Shown here: positions 34,873 to 47,551 of the stretch, piece by piece | How positions within the stretch are numbered: position 1 is the first letter of the stretch | Layout: each line of letters starts with the position of its first letter | The notes under the pieces: generated by a model | What the model saw: the letters and a program-made list of their open reading frames with translations, nothing else | The model's database searches: none | What the model was told of the DNA's origin: nothing | DNA from: Acridotheres tristis | Taxonomy: Eukaryota > Chordata > Aves > Passeriformes > Sturnidae | Direction: 5' to 3' | NCBI GenBank assembly: GCA_037013685.1 | Contig: CM072889.1 | Coordinates: forward strand, 11,479,976 to 11,543,975 | Length of the DNA stretch: 64,000 bases | Translations under genes and position numbers: made by a program

Positions 34873-37800
34873 ATGCCTCCGCCGGCGGAGCCTCAGCCGG
34901 AGGGGGTGCCCGAGCCGGTGCTGGAGCAGTGGCGGCAGTACAACGAGACCGACCGGCAATGGGCTCTGCGCCGCCGCTTCATCCTCCGCCACCTCTCCGC
35001 GTATCCCGGCTCCGCCATCGACCAGCTGCTGGCGCTCTCTGTGCTCTGGACCAACCACGTCTTCATGGGCTGCAGGTGAGGCCCGGGGGACACACCGGGC
35101 GGCGGGCGGTCTCTCGGCTCGCCGGGCCCGGCGCTCGCTGTCAGCCGGGGGTACCCCGCAGGACGGCGAGGGTCGGGGGGCTCAGTCGGACGACCCATGC
35201 TGCGGGCAGGAATCGGGGTAGAAAAGTGAAGCCGGGACAGGAGCCCCCGAGGGGAGAAGGGGCGCGTCGTGGCCAAATCTCGGCTCCAGATGCGTTTTAG
35301 AAAGTGGCCGCAGAAGAGGTGGGATGAAAGGGGCTGATGCAAGAGAACTTCTGTTCCTGGCCAGTTTTTGCTCGAATATGCCGGCGTTTGTATGTGGAGG
35401 AGAGCAAGCTACTGGAAAAGTTTATGTGTGTTTTGCAAGTAGTTCTTGATGTCCCGCCCCCAGGACTCGTTAAGTTTGTGATGCTGTGTCATTTAAGCGA
35501 GGAAAGAGTTTCTCTCTGAGCACAGAGCCTGTACAGTCCCCTGAACGCTCAGTTTTTCTGGGAGAAAGAGGCGTGGAGAATGGACGGCGTATCCTTTCAT
35601 TTAGCCGTACTATCCATAGCCAGGTTGTGGAGATCTGTAGAAACGTCACCCACGTTCCACTGACACATTGATGATGTGATTGTTTTTAACTGGACGGAAG
35701 GACCGAAGCAGTTGCTTAACGACCGACTTCTGCAAACTGTGTAGTGACAGAGGAGCTTGTGAGCATTGATGGCACATAGATGGACTTTTAATAATGTTCC
35801 GTCCCGCAGCCTTGTGGGGGAATACTTTGTGTCATCTCTACAGAGCAAAATCAGTATCTTTAAATACAGATACCTGTTTACTTTTTTTTTTCCTCCTAGG
35901 TCAAGTACTAAACTGTTGTGCTCTGAAAACATCAGAATTAAACACAGATTTAAAATAGTTTCAAATTCCAAAGTTTGAGCAATATGTTGAAATTGAGAAT
36001 GTCTTCTTCATATGCAGTTTGTGTGGTCCATCCTAATCTGTATGTTGTCTTAGTGGGAGAACCTTCTCTGTGCCTCGGCTTTTGGGAATGGTGCAATAAG
36101 CAGTTACAGAGTGCTGGTAATGCAAGTGAGCAACTGTGTGGGAAGATTCCAAATCCCAAAAACTGATGCAGTTTAAGCCTGTCAGTGCACATACTTTCTG
36201 TGATGGACTGCTTCACCTGCAGCTCCCAGGGGAGATGAGATTTGTGCAGGGTGAAGTTTGGAGCCAACAGTGAAGATTTTTCCTCAGAGCTGGTGTGCCT
36301 AGCTGGGAGCACTACACTGGAACATACTGTTAAAACAATTCTAGCTTTACTTACCGGTTGCCTGGGGAAGAAGGGGACCCACAGCATTCCCTAGAACTGC
36401 CTTTTGCTGTTTGGGAAGAGCTGTTGTTGATTTGTCAAGTAAATAGCTTCAAAGTTTGAGGGATTTTTGCTGTTTTCCCTTAAGTTTGTTGGCTAGAGTT
36501 TGGTTTGGGGTTTTGTTTTCCTAATGCTGATTTCTTGCCAGCTGAAGACAACCTATTTGTCAGAGTAGCTCAGCCAGTTAGAGCAGGGTACTGATAATGA
36601 CAGTGTTGTGGGTTCAATCTACGTATTGGCCGTTCACTCAAGACTTGGACTTGATAATCCTTGTGGGTCCCTTCCATTTCAGACTATTCTGTGGTTCTGT
36701 GAAGAACAGATCATAGTCTTTGTAATGAAATCTGAGTGAGTGTTTTGTTGGGAGGTGATGTGGAGAGCCTCCAGAAGGCTGAGAAAACATGGTCTGTGAG
36801 GAAGGGGTTAAGTGAAATACTCCATTTACTTTAAGCATGGATGAGGGAAGGCCTCCTATTCCCAGATAGTTAAAGGTGGCTGAGAATGGGGGCAGTGGTG
36901 CAAGAAAGCATTATGTTCTAGAGCTGCAGGGATCAGGGTAAGGGGTGACCCATTAAAGTCACAGGAGAGAGATTTCATTTAGGTGCTGGAGGCACTGAGT
37001 TCCTCTGGCCAGATCAGACAAACACATGTTGAGACTGTTGATCTCCTCCCACCCCCAGCAGAAATATGAGCCCCAAAGATCTGCATCCTTTGTGAAGAAC
37101 GCCAGGTGTCAAATCTGACACTGTTTTCTTGCACCCTGCTGGAAAGGAGCATTGTCCTTGACAAGCAGTGTCATCTTGTCCCTGTAAGCCAGAGAGAGAA
37201 ATAGATTCCAACTCCTCTCCCCTTTGGCTGCGAGAGGTTGAGGTATGGCTTGGTTTGAAAGACAGGTGTCTGCCAAGATAGGCAGGAACCTCCTTTGGAA
37301 TGGAAAATATGACCCCCTTCCCTCCAAATTATTATAATTTTGAAATTTTGGCGCTTTCAAGCAAAGATGGAGGGAAAGGAACAACAGTTCTTTGCTAATG
37401 TGCGTATGTAGAACAAGGCAAACAAAGAGCAGCAGCCCCGAGGAACAGAACACAAACCCAGGGACAGCCGCTCTCGGCTGCGGCCCCTTCCCCTGCGCTG
37501 CAGTTCCGGGCACAGCCAGCAGGGGCGCTGGTGGCTCCCGGCCGGGCAGGGGCCAGGATTCCCCGGGGGACCAAACAAAATGGAGCAGAAACTGCGGGGC
37601 CTTCGGGCTGCGTGGACCTGGAGTGCAGGGTTAAAGTGTAACGAGAAAAGCCCCAGGCAGCGGCAGAAAACCTCGTGGCAGACCCAGTCTGTGGGAAGGG
37701 GTAGGGGCTCGAGATCCCGGATTTTTCCCCTGAGGCACCCAAGTAGATGGTGAGGATGCTTTCCAGTGTGATCAGGTGTTAATGAGGTCCCAGTTCAGTG

Positions 37801-40800
37801 GCTGCTCTTTCGAGCAAAATTTCACCCACAGCAGAAGAACCAGTACAGGGCTGGGCTCCAGCAATGGCAGTGAATTCTCCCCACAGTAAGCAACAGCTCG
37901 ACTGTCCTCCTCTGATGCCAAGAGTGAGAGAGGGAGAGGAGCTGAGCCCAGCCCCTCACCCCCCCAGCCAAGATCTCTTGCAAACTTTGCCCTTCCAAAG
38001 ATGAAACCCCACAGGTAAGAGAGTAGCAAGCTGCACACTTCCCTCACCTTGGCCATTTCCTTAGTCTCTCTTAAGTAGTGGTCGTTACTGTCTCTTAGAG
38101 ACAGATGGGACAAAGTTTCATGAAAGAAAGAAATGAAAAATCCTAACCCCCAACATGGTGGTGAGTATCACCACTATCTCAACTTCCTTTGATGTCTCCT
38201 GGAATTTTCTTCCCATTCCTGGTTCTGCTGCTTCCACTGAGGGCTGAGCTGTGCTGGTGAAGCAAGGACTGTCTGTGCTCAGTTCTTACCCAGGAATTTA
38301 TATAGATCTAATTCCTGCTTGGCCCTCTAAATCAGGAGCAGAAAAAACCTTTTTTGAGTGGAGTTTGAGTAGATTTCCAGAGCCCTTGGAACAGCAGTAT
38401 TTAGAAGCTGGTGCAAATCACTGCAGCCCTGGCTGTTGGGGCTCCTGTCTGTGGACAGTGCCCTGATGCTTTCTGACTTTGAAAGGTGAGCATAACATGG
38501 AACAGGTGCAGTTTTGCTCTTCCTCCTTTCTGAACCATGGTGTGGAGCTGTCAGAGGCTGGTGTCAGGCTGTGTTCGTAGGCTCTCCTTGGATTGTAAGA
38601 TTTATTTTCTCTTCAGCCTCAGCCTGCAAATGGCTCAAAATCATGTGACAGATCCCCAGCACAATGGAAAACTGAGCTGGTGGGGGATGTAGGGCCTAGA
38701 GGGATGGGACAGGGCTGTGCCATGCACGTCCTGCCTCTGGATGCTGCAGCAGGGTCAAGGTTTACAGCAAGGGTCAGAACTTATCACAGCCACCTCACCT
38801 CTCTCGTTGTTCAGGAACCTAAAACATTTCGCTTATAGCATCCAGCTAGAATTTAGTTTGGCTTTTTAAGGGGTGGTTGATGAAGGCTGAGTAGTGTCTG
38901 ACATGGTAGTTGTGGTGTTGGTGACACACAGGACTCCAGTGCCAGTCTGAGCTCCTGTGTTTGATTCACTGAAGCTGCTGCTCCTCCCTCACACCCCAGT
39001 GTTCATTATTAGTGCTCCTGGCAGCTCTGCCCAATACTGTATTTTGACAGCTAATGTATTTAGATTTCAGTTTAGAACAGTGTCAGTGTGCTGGCTGCAT
39101 GGTTTACTCAGAAGTGGGTTCATGCAGAGCCAGGTCAGCTGGTGTGTGGCTGTATGCCTGTGCCAGGGGGACAGTGGTCATTGCTGTGCTCTGCTCCAGC
39201 ACGATCAGAGGAGCATCTCCCTTGCACCTGCTGCTGTGTCTCAGGCAGCTTTAGTTCTTGTTTTACATAATAAAAGCTTGTGTGTGCATGTGTGCTGCCC
39301 GGTGGGGCCGGCTCTGAGGTGTTCTGCTGTTGAACCCACACAGATACGGTGTGCAGGTCATGGAGAAGGTTCTCAAGATGGCTGAAGGCATCGACATTGG
39401 GGAAATGAGGTCGTACGAGTTGGTGCCCAACAGGAAGCTGAAGAGACATCGATCTCCATCAGACAGTGAGTACATCTGCCCTGTTAATGACCCCTTCCCC
39501 GTCCCTGCTTGGTGGCCATTCCTGGGAGCATGGGGACACCAGTGTGCCACAGGGCCACCTCCGGGACAGCAGGCACAGCGAACTGCAGAGAAGTGTCCGC
39601 GGTGTGCTTTGCTGGACTGCAGAGCAGTTCCCCCTCCTCTGCCGTGTGCATGATTCACACAGAGTTCTATCTTTGCTTAAGAAAATACCATTTTTCATTG
39701 CAATTATCAGGTAATTGGTTTCCCCTAGGGATGGTGTCTGGAATTGAATACCTGTCTGGCTTTGTCTGCTGTGGTGAGGGGTGATGTTCTGACCCAAGGA
39801 AGGATTGTATATGTACATGGAGATGTTCAGCTTACTGATTTTGAGTTACAACCTGCTTGGAGCTTTGAGGGGATAGTGAGTAGACATGATATGTAGTTCT
39901 GGGGTTTTTTTCCTCCCTGCTGGACCCAGAAGAGTGCTATATATGTCAGCTCAGTCCCATGGTCTTAGGGATCAGTGTTCCAGCTGTAGCTTTTCTAGTG
40001 GAGGAAATGTAGCAGGCAGAGAGGACTGGTAGTTCGTTGGCTCCGTCTGCTGGCTTCTCCATGGCACCTTCAGAGCTACCTGTCCTCCCTCTGGAGAGGG
40101 GCGGGAATTGTCCCTGGGTGCAGGCAGGCCCCTGTGTCAGTCAGCAGTGTGGCTGTGCAAGGCACAAATGGTCAGACAGCCCAGGACTCCTCTGGGCTTG
40201 GATATAATTTCTAGCTCTGCTGAAGTTGCTTCCCTTACTTTGACAGCCAGCAATCTTTCTGTGCTTCCATGGGCCAGCTGTAAAACTGAGGAGATACTGC
40301 TCTTCTCCTGTGTTTTGTCTGTCACAGGCAGCAGCCCTGAGGGTTCTCCAGGGCTTGTTGTACAGATGGCATAATGAGTTGTTCTGCTGGCAAGAGCCTT
40401 TAGGTGCTGCTGCAGTGCAACCATCAAAAACAGACGGAAGAAGAAATGCAAACCGTGCCGTAATTCATCAGAACTGATGGGCAAGGGATTGAGTGCGTAA
40501 GAGCTTTGTCACCTGATTTCAGTACAGAGGAAGGGCTGTTAATGCTGTGTGCAGGTGTTGTTTTCAAATGCAGTGAGCTGGGTGGTGATACCTGTGCTGT
40601 GGTGGTTGTTGTCTAGACAGCCTGACCTACAGCAGGGCTGCAGTGCATTGGCACTGGATTAGGCAGCATTTCCTGGCACTGAGCTGGCCTTTTGCTCCTC
40701 CGATGAAATTACACACATGTACCACATCAGCACGTGGGTGCTGAATCTTCCACAGGAGAGTCTTGTGTAACCGTCTCTTAGATGTAACATATTTACTTGT

Positions 40801-43494
40801 CAGCTATTTGATTCTCCCGTTCTGCAGTAGCTGTGCACACCAGGATAGTCTGTCTCATTTGCATTTCTTCTGGTGAAGAAACAAGAGGTCTGTCAGTAAC
40901 GGGCCCTCAGTCACCACAGCTGTCCCTTGAGGCTTGGGCAGATTTCTTCATGTTTTCTGCCCTTTAGCCCAAAGCAATTTCACTGGGAGAAAATGTGCTT
41001 CTATTAAGTCAGTAACAGCCCTGTGTGTTTTGGAAAGGAGGGTTTGGTACCACTGTGTTCCACCTCAGATGAGAAGACTTGATGATAAAGTGGTTTATCT
41101 GACATCATCCTGCAACCCTGCAGCATTCAGAGCTGAGGCTCTAGCCCTTCTCTGGTGTTCTTTTTGGCCATAGTTTTACTTATTTTAATAGATTTGAAGG
41201 GATTAACTTCAGAAATGACCAAATGGGTTAGTGTGCAATGCTGGAAGGCAGCATCATGTGACTAAATATATAGAGATTTTTGTGTGGTAGCTATGAAGGT
41301 GGAAATACCATTATAGTGACCTGCACAAGAATGTCTGATTGTCTTTGAATTGTGAATGTCTTTTGGAAGGAAACCTTTTGGATTTTGGCTAAAGAATGCA
41401 AATCCTTTGTTCAGAGCCTGCAGGCTCCTCTTGAAGATCACTTTCTGAAAACACTGTCTCTCTGTCATAGCACATATTGGTAATTGTGTAATTTTCTTCC
41501 ATCTCATAGGTCCAGAGCCAGAAGAGATTCCTGAGCCACCCAAAAAGGTGGCCCCCAAGTTCCGAGTGCGACCACGCTTTGAGCCCATACATTTTGTCAC
41601 CAGTGCTGAGAAGGATGACAAGAAGGACAATTCTCTGGATAACCAAACGCAGGAGGTGAACCAGGAGGCAAATACAAACAGCATGGCACGGCCAGCTGAA
41701 AACTGTACAAATTCTTTTGTGAATGCACGAGAGGTGGATCCCCAGCTCTCCAGCTCAGGGCCTGCAAAGCCAAGCCTAGCAGCAGCAGCCAAGAAGGCTG
41801 TGAATAGCGTGGACTCTACCACAAACAGCGCCTTGCAGGTTTCTGTTTCCCCTTCAACTGCCCCGTCTGCATCAGAGACTTTCCCTTCATCAGCAATAAT
41901 GCTGAAGCAGAGCTTTATGGAGAAACTGTCAGCAGCTGTCTGGAAAAATCTTACTAATCCAGATGCAAACACTGGGACGGATAAAATTAACTTCACGTAT
42001 CTTTTGACACGTTCAATTCAGGCATGCAAGACAAACCCTGAATATATTTATGTTCCTCTGAAAGAGATAGCCCCTGCTGACCTGCCCAAGAGCAAGAAGC
42101 TCCTGACTGATGGCTTTGCTTGTGAGGTGCGGTGTCAGAACGTTTACCTGGCCACTGGCTACGCCGGCAGCAAGAACGGATCCCGGGATCGAGCGGCGGA
42201 GCAGGCGGTGAAGCTGCTGAAGAAATCCGTGGAAGTTCGAATTGTGCAGCGGAAGTTCAAGCACACCTACCACGAGGACCTGGTAGTGTGTGAGGCGGGT
42301 GTGTGTCGCCCAGATTTCCCTCCCGCGCTCAAACCTCATGAGGAGTTCGTAATTGCCAACAGGGACTGTGTCCCAATGCAGCCTGGTACTGAATCCACAA
42401 AAGGTTCCACAAATACCAGCAAACACTGGACTAGTTTTGTCCTCACAGAGAATGCCAGCGATGCAATAGGAATACTTAACAATTCTGCCTCATATAACAA
42501 AATGTCTGTTGAATATAAGTATGAATTAATGCCCAACCGCTCGTGGCGTTGTCAGGTGTATCTCCAAGATCACTGCCTGGCCGAAGGATTTGGCACAAAA
42601 AAGACTAGCAAGCATGCAGCAGCTGAGGAGGCACTGAAAATCCTGCAGAAGATGCAGTCAAATATAGCATCCATCAAAGTGACCCAGGTGCAGAAAGTGG
42701 GCTGCTCATCACGGGGTTCTGGGAGGAAGAAGGACCTGAAGGACCTGGTGATCTACGAGAACTCCAATAACCCGGTGTGTACCCTGAACGACACTGCCCA
42801 GTTCAACAAGATGACGGTGGAGTATGTCTTTGAGAGGATGACAGGCATGCGATGGAAATGCAAGGTGATGCTTGAGGATGAATTCATCGCAGAAGCAGTT
42901 GGAGTGAAGAAATCTGTCAAGCATGAGGCAGCAGAGGAAGCCGTGAAAATCCTCAAAAAGACTCAGCCAACTGTTGTTAATAACCTGAAGAAAGGCACTG
43001 TTGAAGACGTCATTTCCAGAAATGAGATTCGAGGCCGATCAGCAGAGGAGGCTTTCAAACAGAAGATCAAAGAAGATAACATTGGGAACCAAATTTTAAG
43101 AAAGATGGGCTGGACAGGTGGTGGCCTAGGGAAGGATGGTGAAGGAATTAGGGAGCCTATTTCAGTAAAGGAACAGTTCAAAAGGGAAGGACTTGGGCTT
43201 GATGTAGAAAGGGTGAACAGAATTGCTAAGAGAGATATTGAAGAGATCATTCGAAACTATGCACGCTCAGACAGTCACATTGACTTGACTTTCTCTAGAG
43301 AACTGACCATGGATGAGCGGAAGCAGATACATCAAATTGCCCAAAAATATGGTCTTAAAAGTAAATCCCATGGGCAGGGACACAACAGATACTTGGTGGT
43401 GAGCAGGAAGCGGCGCAAGGAAGATCTGTTAGACCAGCTGAAGCAGGAAGGCCAGGTTGGGCATTACGAGCTTATCATGCCCCAAGCAAACTGA
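34873..43494 (+). CDS. NKRF: NKRF, NF-kappa-B-repressing factor (long, XTBD-containing form)
   Basis: Nucleolar RNA-binding protein that represses NF-kB targets and works with XRN2 and DHX15 in rRNA processing. Coding exons 34873-35075, 39344-39465 and 41510-43494 join in phase to 769 aa. Order of parts: an XTBD (XRN2-binding) domain at about residues 18-95, encoded by exons 1-2 (EQWRQYNETDRQW, FILRHLSAYP, LDQLL-like helix, VMEKVLKMAEGIDIGEM); a basic, disordered linker; three double-stranded-RNA-binding-like folds at about 245-345, 422-491 and 525-592; a G-patch at about 632-672 (MGWTGGGLGKDGEGI); and an R3H domain at about 684-750, ending VGHYELIMPQAN. The ATG at 34873 has good context (CCACCATGC). 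An in-frame ATG at 39360 would give the shorter form, lacking most of the XTBD. The last exon is unusually large (nearly 2 kb coding), as in mammals. Transcription converges on UBE2A. Confidence 0.95.
35076..39343 (+). other. NKRF intron 1
   Basis: A 4.3-kb intron holding the SINE at 36560-36702 and a GC-rich patch near 37430-37620. No other exon is recognised. Confidence 0.65.
36560..36702 (+). mobile_element. TguSINE1-type SINE (tRNA-Ile head, CR1 tail)
   Basis: The 5' half (TAGCTCAGCCAGTTAGAGC, then GGTACTGATAATG and GTGGGTTCAATC) preserves the A and B boxes of a tRNA-Ile-like molecule but cannot fold as a normal tRNA. It runs directly into a CR1-like tail (GACTTGGACTTGATAATCC, TTGTGGGTCCCTTCCA, ATTCTGTGGTTCTGTG). 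This head-tail fusion defines the zebra-finch SINE TguSINE1, known from passerines. It sits in NKRF intron 1. It should not be annotated as a tRNA gene. Confidence 0.88.
39466..41509 (+). other. NKRF intron 2
   Basis: A 2-kb intron of ordinary composition. I see no repeat, exon or RNA gene. Confidence 0.65.
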
Positions 43495-43584
43495 AGTGAG
43501 GTGTCCCCTTTGACCAGAGACTGAGTTTCCTGGACACTCGACTAAAGAAAGAGATGCTGCATTTTTCTTGTGGATAATAATGAC

Positions 43585-43590
43585 ATTAAA
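43585..43590 (+). terminator. Proximal NKRF polyadenylation signal
   Basis: ATTAAA 91 bases after the NKRF stop codon, followed by a T-rich stretch. Confidence 0.5.
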
Positions 43591-43918
43591 GTCTTTTTCT
43601 TTGGCAATATAATTTCTAAAATGTTGTTAGGTGTTTAGGACCGACCAAATTCTGTTCAAGCGCATTAGCACAACCCAAAAGCAGTAGTGCTGTTACTGTA
43701 TGTGTCTTTAATATTACTTGTTCCTTCACATTTTAATAGTTTTGTAACAGCAAACACACATGTCCAACGAGAAGGAATATGACATCATTTAAAATTAAGG
43801 TCCCTTATTCTTCTTGAGCAAGGAAGGAAAAAAAAACTTTTTAAAAAAATTAAAAAGCAAAGGAAATGCAGTCTAGGAGCATAAACTTGTATGTAAAATT
43901 GGTATTAATGACAACAAA

Positions 43919-43924
43919 AATAAA
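43919..43924 (+). terminator. Distal NKRF polyadenylation signal
   Basis: AATAAA followed by GTTTTATTTCTGG, about 425 bases after the NKRF stop. This is the better canonical signal. Confidence 0.6.
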
Positions 43925-46250
43925 GTTTTATTTCTGGAAAAAAAGTAGATTTTGTCACACTTTGTATTTAAAAAAGTGTGAAAAATTGATTATTTTGAGA
44001 AATACTTATATTGAAGTCTTGTCTCTGCTGTGTGTGTATGTACAGTATGTAAACCTTAACGAGTTCAGTGGTAGTTTTATTCATAGATTCTACCTTAAGT
44101 CTCCCATTCTGAGAATCACTGAAGGCGCCTTCAATGCCAGCGAATGGGACTGAGAATTGCAGCGTTTCTACCTTGGAGAACGGTGGACATGTGCAGATAC
44201 CATGGTGAAGTGTGAAATATAAAAACTGGAGGTAAATGCAGAGCCCACGCTCAAAGATGCTCGTGTAGCTTGTGGGGACTGTTATATAACTTATTTTTTT
44301 ACTTGGAATATCAGCTCTTTAATCCTGAACAAAACCGAATCTGTGCCTGGTTATTTCTCTGCTCCATCCCTGTACCAGTGCTTGTGTCTGGTGAGGGCTA
44401 TTTCCCAGGAAACTCCTGGCCTCGCTCTGACCACGAGTGTGGGAGCTCTCCAGGGCTAGCTTATGCCCTTGGGAGGCCAGAGTGCTTCTCCCCTTAGGGG
44501 AAGCCGCCTCTGAGCTCCATCTGTGCTACTCTGCCAGCAGGATTAGAGGACGAAGCGCTCTGAGCCTTGGAGAACACTCACTTCATGCTTGGGAAGCTTA
44601 AAGGATAGCAGTTGACCTGGGAAGAGCCAGGAGTGAGGCATGCCTAGAGATGCTGATTATTCTGTCAGCAGTGGGGCCTGCAGATGCCTCTGTACTGCTA
44701 AGCCAGTCCTAATGCACTGCTTTTGTCTGGTCTCTTGTTGCCATGTCTCAGCCATCACCTTCAGTTTTTTGCTGCTTATGTATTTGCCTGTCCAAATTAT
44801 TACACCCTCCTCTTTTTTCCCACCTCTTGTTCTGTTTTTAAATGGTCTCAGGGCTGAGGTGAGGATGTCTAACCACAGAATGTCCCAGTGGTGAGCAGTT
44901 AGGGGGATTTTCATCTCTGCAGGGTGAGGAGGAAGAGGAGAGACTGCCCTGGCAGGTGAGATTCAGGAAGCAGAGAGCAAGCGTCCTCTCCTCTCTGCCT
45001 GGCTGCAGCACAGCTTCTGCCTGCTTGGCCTGCTGAGTAACAAGTTGCTGCTGCTGTGAAAAAATAATATGGCAGTTAATTGTGAAAGTAGTTTTTTTTC
45101 CATTTTGTTTGGGGTTGTTTTTTGTGCATTATTTCTTCTCCCTATGTCTGAATTCTGCTCTCAAGAGCACTGGGCTCTAGCAGATGGTGCTGTAGGAGTG
45201 GAAGAAGCCTGGTACTTTCTAGGGAAAGGAAACTGAAGCTCCTCCTCCCTAACTGGGTTATGTACCAGGTTGTTACAGCTTGGTGATGCTAAGGAAGGCA
45301 GTAAGAGCACCACTGGTATTCGAGATGAAAAATGCCTCTTTTTTAGAAGAGGTGTGGCCTAGCTGTAGTCACTGTAGCTCAGCAGAGGCAGCTGGCCCAG
45401 TCTGTACAGGATTTTGATTTTCCTGTCCTGGGTCACGGCTGTGACCCCTATGCCACACACAGTGCCTGTGCAGGACCTGGGTGGGGCTCTGGTTTTGGCT
45501 GCCGGGGCTGTACAGGGCAGCGGGGAACAGCAGCATCGTTGTCCCCAGGGAGGCTGCAGAGCCTCAGCCTGCAGGAGACACCATGGGGGCTGTGATGGAG
45601 GCTGCAGATAAAGGATTGAAGGTGGGATTGAGCTGCTTTGGCACCTCTGTGCTGCTCATTTCTGTCTGCCTTAAGAATCCACTCCCTTGTTACAGGTTTT
45701 TTTAAACTAGTGAATGGTGGCACTGCTATGAGGCCTCTGTGGCCTTAGAGACTTGGCCTCCCTCAGAAAGGGCTGTGCCTGCAGCAGGCATTACAGCTGC
45801 TCCACGTAAGGCACAAGGCTGAGCAGGGGTACAAGCTCTTGTCACTGCAGGTACAAATCTGCATTAAATTTTTTGAAAGAGCCTAGCCATTTTTAATTGT
45901 AGAGCTCAGCAACAGAATCAGCTTTTGTTATCTGCTACTCATCATAAATCCTGTTTTCCACCTGCTAAGAGAGGAGGAAAATAAACATGGCTTCTGTATC
46001 AGCTGAGCTCATGAAGTGCTCTAGCAGCTCAGAGGCACAGGCTCCTTTCTGTCCCCAGCCCAGTCCCTGCCCTGCTGTTCCTGCAGGTGCAGCCAGCCCT
46101 GTCTCCACTGCCCCTCCTCTGCACTACCCCGCACCTCTCCCCCACTGCTGCCCACAGGAGGAAGTACTGCACAGTGCCAGAGCTTCACCCCACACCCAAC
46201 TGTTGGCAGCCGAGTTAAATAAGCACAGTTATACACTTATTGCCTATTTA
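43925..46250. other. Convergent intergenic region between NKRF and UBE2A
   Basis: The two genes transcribe toward each other. The interval holds no recognised gene, transposon or RNA. Parts may be extended 3' UTR of either gene. Confidence 0.55.
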
Positions 46251-46273
46251 TACAATAAGCACTAAGGTTACAC

Positions 46274-46279
46274 TTTATT
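46274..46279 (-). terminator. Candidate UBE2A polyadenylation signal
   Basis: TTTATT on the plus strand, i.e. AATAAA on the minus strand, about 1.27 kb beyond the UBE2A stop. It implies a long 3' UTR covering roughly 46250-47551. Confidence 0.55.
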
Positions 46280-47551
46280 TACAACTTTTGAAAAATGTAC
46301 AGTTTCTTACATGGGTTACTTGTGCAAAGTTATAGTTTTCAACTAACAGACCAATGTGCACACAAAAGACACTGGAACAGTGGACAACACAATTGCAGGT
46401 TCCATCCCACACTGCTGCTTAAGGTTCTGTATCCAAAGGTACAAACTTGCCTTACAAAAAAAGTGACTGGACTTACAAATGTTTTTTCAGAATTGAAAAA
46501 ATACTTTCATAAAACTGAAGGGAATGAACTCAAGCATGCAGCAGTAGCTCACACAAACCACACAGTCATCTACAAAGAGCAGAAACTGCAGAGACTCGAG
46601 TGCCTACCCTGGACTTAATTCAAACTTTCCATAAGACAGTTAGATCCCAAACAACTTATCTTTCTCAGCTAAAGATAAGGGGCAGGAGAAAGACACCGAA
46701 GGACAGTAATTCCATTGCTGGAACAGGTCAGGTTTTACCTCCTCCTTAATGTGAAAGGTGTTTATGCTGAGTACCACAGCTCTACCAGGTTTTGTCCAGT
46801 AATGCCTCAGTGACAGGACTATAGAGACCTACTGACAGTGTCTGTAGGTATGTCCTTTAAAATAGCAATTTAAAAAAAAGGGTTTGTTTCTCACCCTCAG
46901 CAAAGATCCAAGTACCACAGCCATAGTAATTTATGTAGATCTGTACATAAATCTTGCATGTGAAGTGCAGAAGTAACAAGCATTCCAGGGACCTACTAAA
47001 TCTTTCAACTGGAATCAATTGAAGAGTTGATTTTTTTAACATGAGTAAAGGAGTTGATAAACCAATACAAAAGGGAAACTAAAGACGATTTCTTCACCCA
47101 GTACTTAGAAATGCAGTGGGGTCTAAATCAATAGTAGAGGTAAGTGACCAGCCTGGACACATCAGCACTTTAGTAAATATCAGTTAAAAAATGTGTATGT
47201 ATATAAACATCCCTTTTATCAAGCTACACATAAGCATCACTGTGTATAACACAATTACAATTAAAAGCTTAGTGTACACTACAGAAATGCACAATACTGC
47301 CCTAAGACTGGAGAGGGACCACAGAAAATGAATTCAGCATCAGTAACTCTTTTGCAAGTAACCCAAGTACAGAACGTTTGACTTCAAAGTGAGTGTGTTC
47401 TGATGTCCAAGGAGAAGAAGCTTCAGCAAGGGAGGGTGGCAACAGCACAACAGCTATTTTGCTTGCAAAGTAAATGCTAGGAGGAAAAAGATGACTCGGA
47501 CACTTTGTTTATTTTCCTCATCAACAGAGTGTTCATTTGCATCATCCTGGG

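Larger units (their letters stand above)
33900..35280. promoter_or_regulatory. CpG island and promoter of NKRF
   Basis: CpG-dense sequence, strongest at 34200-35200, surrounds the NKRF first coding exon at 34873. No TATA box is seen near the start. It contains a CTCF-like site and a CACGTG E-box, listed separately. Long open frames on both strands here are GC artefacts. Confidence 0.75.

Noticed and set aside
34159..35221. Long open frames on both strands over the NKRF CpG island
   Set aside because: Low-complexity Arg/Gly/Pro/Ala translations. The real coding frame is the shorter 34873-35075 exon with XTBD residues.
36560..36640. tRNA-Ile gene
   Set aside because: A and B boxes are present but the acceptor stem does not pair and the sequence continues into a CR1-like tail, so it is the head of a SINE.
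37516..37531. CTCF site CCAGCAGGGGCGCTGG in NKRF intron 1
   Set aside because: It lacks one G of the invariant core (AGGGGCGC instead of AGGGGGCGC), so it is a poor match.
41262..41996. 244-codon minus-strand frame
   Set aside because: Antisense shadow of the conserved NKRF large exon.
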